Below, one piece after another: positions 59,191-64,000 of a stretch of 64,000 nucleotides of DNA. Made by a program: the position numbers and the translations under genes. Positions within the stretch are counted from its first letter, which is position 1; each line of letters starts with the position of its first letter. Source of the DNA: Triplophysa rosa. Taxonomy: Eukaryota; Chordata; Actinopteri; Cypriniformes; Nemacheilidae. The notes under the pieces were generated by a model, which was not told the DNA's origin, did not search any database, and saw nothing but the letters and a program-made list of their open reading frames with translations. The stretch spans positions 15,979,926 to 16,043,925 of the forward strand of contig NC_079912.1 of the NCBI RefSeq assembly GCF_024868665.1, in the 5' to 3' direction.

Positions 59191-62100
59191 TTGGGTGTTT
59201 ATTTACTTTTCTGCTTAGCAATACTTTGATTGAAGTATAGCTGAAAATACATTGAAAAAAAAAAACAATATAAGATATAAAAGATAAATAAAAATATAAG
59301 ATAAGATAATAAACATTCATTTGCACATATACATATACGTCTGTCCGTACATACGCAAAAAATACATCCATTCACTCACACACATAAACATAAAAAATCT
59401 TTAAAACGTTCAAGTACAACTGCAAAAAGGACCCTAAGCATCCACATTACATTCATTAAACAGTCTAATACCAAAAGGAATGGTAGAACTAGCATAACGT
59501 TTTGTCCTTGCTTTGAATAATGTCAAATTGCTTTGCTTCCTAAGAAGCCGACCAGTTTGTTCACCCCTGTTTGTTGGAAGAAGATCACGAAGGGGATGAT
59601 CATTCTGGGCCATCTCTTGTTTAATTTGATGGTGGCTTGCTCTCTTCGACCTTGTAAATCAGGTAGATGTATTGATGTGTCGGTAAATCTCTCAATGAGT
59701 CGTTTTGCTCATGTATATTTCATGTGTAACCTTAATGTATTAACAAGGTTGTAGCTCATTTCGCCAATTTTGAAAGGTTCTCAAAATTTTATATAATATC
59801 TTTTTAGTTTTGTTGTTCTTAGAATGTAATATAATTAACATCATGTGCATATTGTGCACATAATAACTTGCAAATAACCCCCCCCCTTCTGACAATATGT
59901 TTATAACGTATAGCAGTAGGTCTTGGTTAATCTGCCATTTTAAATTTACTTTGATTTTTTTGGCGTCACGCAGTAAAAAAGTGGTCTTACATTTGCGTGA
60001 CTGCGTTTTTGCAGGTTCGCAGAAGTTGTGCGTTACGAGCAGACGCTAAAAGTAACAAAGGAAACACGAAATTTCCTGTTTTGCTAAGACCTGTAGAAAC
60101 TGCCCAGCTCTTGTTCTCATAGGGGGTGGTGTGGTTTTTCTCCATGCTGAGGTCTCGGAAGCAGTTGAAGCAGGACGTAAGGGATCTCATTGCACAAACT
60201 GTGCGTACTCATTTACTTAAAGACTCTTTTTCGAGAAGATCGAAAGCGAGATAAGCTTCTAATGCAACTGGGGTTAACATTCATGACCAATGGTACTAAG
60301 TAGCTTGTGCAAGAAAAGTGCAAACAACCTTGGATATGTACAGCAATATAAAACAGGAACACACAATGTCCCAACCGTGTGACATACAAGACAATCATGT
60401 GATTACCACAGTGAGTATCCACACTGACCAAAGCATGAGTTTATTTTCATATCATTCATCATAGACAGCATCAAAGTTGGACCACTAAACCTAAGTCAAA
60501 CTGCCTCAGACCTACACGTCAGCAGGGAACCTTCTTCACGTGATTTTGTGGGCGAAGTCGAGCGGTAAACGTGAAAGTTAGGGCAAATGTCAGTGAGCAT
60601 GGGAACCTGGTAGCGCGTGGCAGTGTGTATAAGTGCATCATCGCACCGAGAGCCATGTGTGCATGTTAAACCAGAGTGTAACCAGAATACCGCTGTGGTG
60701 ATTCACTAGGTCATGGCGGTTTGAACACAGAAAAAGAGAAACTAGGGAGTGTGTTCACAGACGTGGGCTCTCAGCAGATGCCGTGCTTTGGATTTAGTCA
60801 ATTTCAAACTTTCTTCATATGATTTTACATATTTTAGAGTTGAACAGGATTTTCGAATTAGAAATATGTGAAGGGACATGATTTTATCTATCAAGATTGT
60901 GATTGGATTGTGAAAAAATGGTAACTGGGGACGGGGGTTAAAAAGATGGGATGTATGAAGTTGTTACATTTCAGTTAAAGATGACAACTTTGTGTCTTAT
61001 GCAGTGTGCAGTGATGTTGACAGTAATACCAAGAATCACTAGGACATTTTTTATTGTTTTGATAAATTCATGCATAACTTTTTAAGGCAAAAGTTGACTC
61101 GCCTCAACTTTTCAAGAAAGTGGAAATGTGCTTTTAGAAACTCTTGCAAAAGTAACACATTTGCATAGCAAAACAGATGTTTTTTATAACAATGTTTATG
61201 TTCATTTGTTGATGCCTATTCTTCTCCAATAAGTGAAAATACTTGCATCCAAGTTTGACATGAGAGGCAAACTTTAGCCATATTTTGTGTAGTGTAGGCT
61301 AATTTCTTCCATGTTGTCAGCATACTGGCAATGCTTTTGTTTTTCATTTTAATCGAATCATTATATTAAAATGAGAGATGCACCAATATATCGGCCAATA
61401 AACAGTATCGGTCGATAAAAGAAATGTATCACACTATAGGCTGATGATCAGGGCCGATATATCATGTCAATCAAAAGAGGACAGGAAAACGCAAAGGATT
61501 TGTGGGCTAGAAAATGTTAAGAAATATTACCAGTTTGATGTTCAATATGAACAGTCGTTATATGAATGAATAACATTCAGAAAGTTAAGAAATAGTATTT
61601 TAATCTTCAGAATATAGTTGATAAAGTGACCCTTCACAAGCAGTTTGATTGACAGGCGATCTGACCAATCATAACGCCAATATTATGTGCCCCCCCCACC
61701 CCCCGTGACTGACCGCCATTTTGTCCGACAAACAAACCAGAGATATATACCCAGCTTTAATGGACGTTCACACTATAACGATAACTAAGTTATAACTTTT
61801 AAAAATCATTCTAAATGACGGAGAATTGCGGAGTTCACATCACAACCATACAGTTACGAGACACGATTTTGTTGGAATTATTAATGTACGAATTACAGAC
61901 GGAAGTGTTCGGGGAGTGGTGTTTTAAGGCAGAATATAATACTTATTGATATATTACTTACATAGTAATACATGTATGAGCAAGCTGGCAAGATATGCAC
62001 CTTCAGCCTTCAGAGAGCTGCATTTGCAGACGTTTTCAGCAATGAAGTTGAAAAGCAACAGCTGTACTGTGTTTGTTGTATTTAACACAAATAAAGATTA

Positions 62101-62730
62101 AGACACTACTGATGGGACTGTTATTCTTTTCTGAACTAATATAAAAGTTATGGCAGACCTTTCTGTCTGAAATCAGCGTGCCATTTTTCAAGAAATTCCT
62201 CACTATTTCCCCAGGGAGTGCAGTGCACACATTCACACTGGGAGCGCATGGCTGATACCGAAAGCTTGTCGGACATAGCAAGGGGGGCGGGGTTTTGCGA
62301 AGGGTAAATTGAAATCCTTTGGCGTTGTGTTGTTAGGAAGACTTGTAGCCTACAATCTCTTGTGATATTTGATAGAGTCATGTCATGTGAGAAGAGAAGT
62401 TTAGGCGCAAACTGTCACATCAAATAATTTTGTTTTGTCACCAAGATGAAGATAGTCTCACTGTCAGCAAAAAGTACTTGTTTAGATGTACCAACAAAAA
62501 AAGTGCTGTGGTACGGTGACGCTATCATATGATAACGCCATCATAACGCCGTGGCATCTCCCTTACTGGAGATTCCCATTGTAACCAGTTAAATCTATTA
62601 CGTTTTTTTTTAGCAGACCTGGATTCGAGGAGGACAGGAAGCTAAAGTCCCTCTGCCAGTTATATTAGGCATAAGTTTAATGCAGAAGCAGAAAGAAGCA
62701 TTTCTCACAAGGAACTGACCGTGCCTTCTC
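59191..62730. other. Intergenic, no host gene recognised
   Basis: AT-rich with scattered repeat debris. 61374-61475 has GATGCACCAATATATCGGCC, typical of a fish hAT-like repeat. 61745-61860 has CGTTCACACTATAACGATAA, another known-looking repeat. There is a poly-C run near 61690-61702. Open frames of 60-90 codons show no recognisable motif. Confidence 0.55.
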
Positions 62731-62734
62731 TGCA

Positions 62735-63115
62735 TAATGTCGGAATCCGAAGGAAGGTTATGCAGCGACTGTGTTCTTCCACAACCAGGCACTGCACAGT
62801 ATTTTGCGATCTTTAACGGTATGTTTATTGTTTGCTCGCTCTATCTGGTTCCGCGCAACTTGTGTTACTTCAGTTCTGTCATGCGCGAACCAGTGGGCGG
62901 GGCTAGAGAAGTAGTCGTTGATATTCTTCTGTGGAGGCGGTGTTCAACCTGGTGCATTGCAGGACCTGGCGTTCTCTGGGCCTGGTGACAATAAAAGTTG
63001 TAATTTCAGTAACAAGGGCGTTTTCAGTTCTGACACTTGAATCGCTTGAATACGATTACCTCTAATATAACAAAAGCTCAGGTTAAAATTGATGTCTTAA
63101 TTCATGACACCTTTA
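62735..63115 (-). pseudogene. THAP-domain transposon fragment, copy B
   Basis: Matches copy A (3770-4130) in the same orientation. On the minus strand the first THAP zinc pair is in frame: [20 protein letters not shown] (about 62808-62749). Homology then ends abruptly at the DI codons, so the second zinc pair is absent. Upstream, shared non-coding sequence includes a GC box (ACTGGTTCGC, then GGGCGGGG complement). There are indels relative to copy A, including loss of the ATGACGTCAC segment and about 40 extra bases. Confidence 0.6.
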
Positions 63116-64000
63116 AAATTCAAAACAATTCAGTAACTGATAAAGCAGTGTATAAAGTCAACACCTTGTCTTTATTATTGGATGAAAACATTACTTAAAG
63201 TAATATATTAAGTAGTTAAAATTGATTACCTGTACTTTTGCCGTTTTAAACCGAGTAGACTACTAAGTAGGGTGGAACACCGACATGATGTGTAAAATTA
63301 GCAATCTAAAAGGGTTCATATGGCACGAAGATGTGTTTTTCTGTATCTTTGGTGTGTTATAAGTTGCCCATGCATGTATTAGACATGTAAAATTGCAAAA
63401 ATTAAAGTGTCGGAACAAACGATGCATTCTATCTAAAAGCGAATGCTCACCCAGACCTGCCTGAAACGCCTCGTGTAGCCACACCCCCACAAATCTACAA
63501 AGAATGTACAGTTACCAAACACAAAGCTGTATTTTAAACAATTATATAGAAAACATCAAACTTATCAATATGCGTTTTCAAGGTTAAATCACTGTTTTTA
63601 ACAATATAAAAAAAGAAATTGTTTTATGTTTTATAATGTCTAACAAGAAAGGCTGTGGTTGTGCAAAAAAGCATTTTCTTTTTGTGCTCAAATAAAGAAT
63701 AGAGAAAAACGTAAACTGCAGAAATTCCAAGATAATAGTTGAGGCACATGTTAGTTACAATGGGTCTATATGACCCTGAAATAAATAATGGCATATTCCG
63801 TTTCCATCTCACTCTGTTAAGTAATACCTTTAAAACATTCCACAACCTGAAATAAAAGTTCATGTAAATAATGGAAACCACTTTACAATTCATAAAACTG
63901 TGCTAATGATATCTTAATACGTCTTTTTGTAAACATGTAAATACTCAAATTAGTCACTCCTGCAGTTTTTGTATAAAAAGGCAAGTTGGCAGTTATTGCG
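63116..64000. other. Intergenic, nothing recognised
   Basis: AT-rich, no gene, RNA or intact repeat seen up to the window edge. Confidence 0.6.

Noticed and set aside
58335..63893. Several 60-90-codon frames in the right-hand intergenic region
   Set aside because: AT-rich, without motifs, and several overlap MITE or SINE remnants. I looked for cep19, pigx and pak2, the human neighbours of nrros, and did not find them.

Overview
The window is vertebrate nuclear DNA, most likely from a cyprinid teleost (zebrafish/carp relatives). Its genes have short exons with GT-AG introns and closely match vertebrate orthologues. Its introns carry MITEs, hAT remnants and tRNA-derived SINE pieces of the kind seen in cyprinid genomes. 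I cannot name the species or say which teleost paralogue each gene is. Gene names rest on recognised protein similarity and on family knowledge recalled without a database search.

Layout: (1) 106-9216, minus strand: the first eight coding exons of abca4, the photoreceptor retinoid flippase; the rest lies beyond the left edge. (2) 12261 to about 48.4 kb, minus strand: a complete arhgap29, with 22 coding exons plus an inferred 5' UTR exon. It has an F-BAR-like region, a C1 zinc finger, a RhoGAP domain and a C-terminal PDZ ligand; the spliced model gives an uninterrupted 1351-residue frame. (3) 50016-51829, plus strand: fbxo45, three exons, 294 residues, F-box plus SPRY. (4) 54979-58200, plus strand: nrros (lrrc33), two coding exons, 687 residues, a leucine-rich-repeat membrane protein that anchors latent TGF-beta. 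I recognise no host gene from 58.4 to 64 kb.

Two gene neighbourhoods meet here. abca4-arhgap29 are neighbours on human 1p22 and fbxo45-nrros on human 3q29; the junction lies in the roughly 1.5 kb between the divergent arhgap29 and fbxo45 starts. The four genes do not form one pathway.

The most unusual structure is a 1.2-kb intronic minisatellite in arhgap29 (about 16728-17905). It has 27 units of 42 bp, partly organised into four 168-bp higher-order copies. Each unit carries a GC-box or CACCC-like motif, and the array is open in three reading frames. Other points of interest are a CA-rich tract just inside the 5' splice site of the C1 exon, a NAGNAG acceptor, an overlapping upstream ORF at the nrros start, two copies of a THAP-encoding repeat 59 kb apart, three intact copies of one MITE with 8-bp target duplications, and nested transposon insertions.
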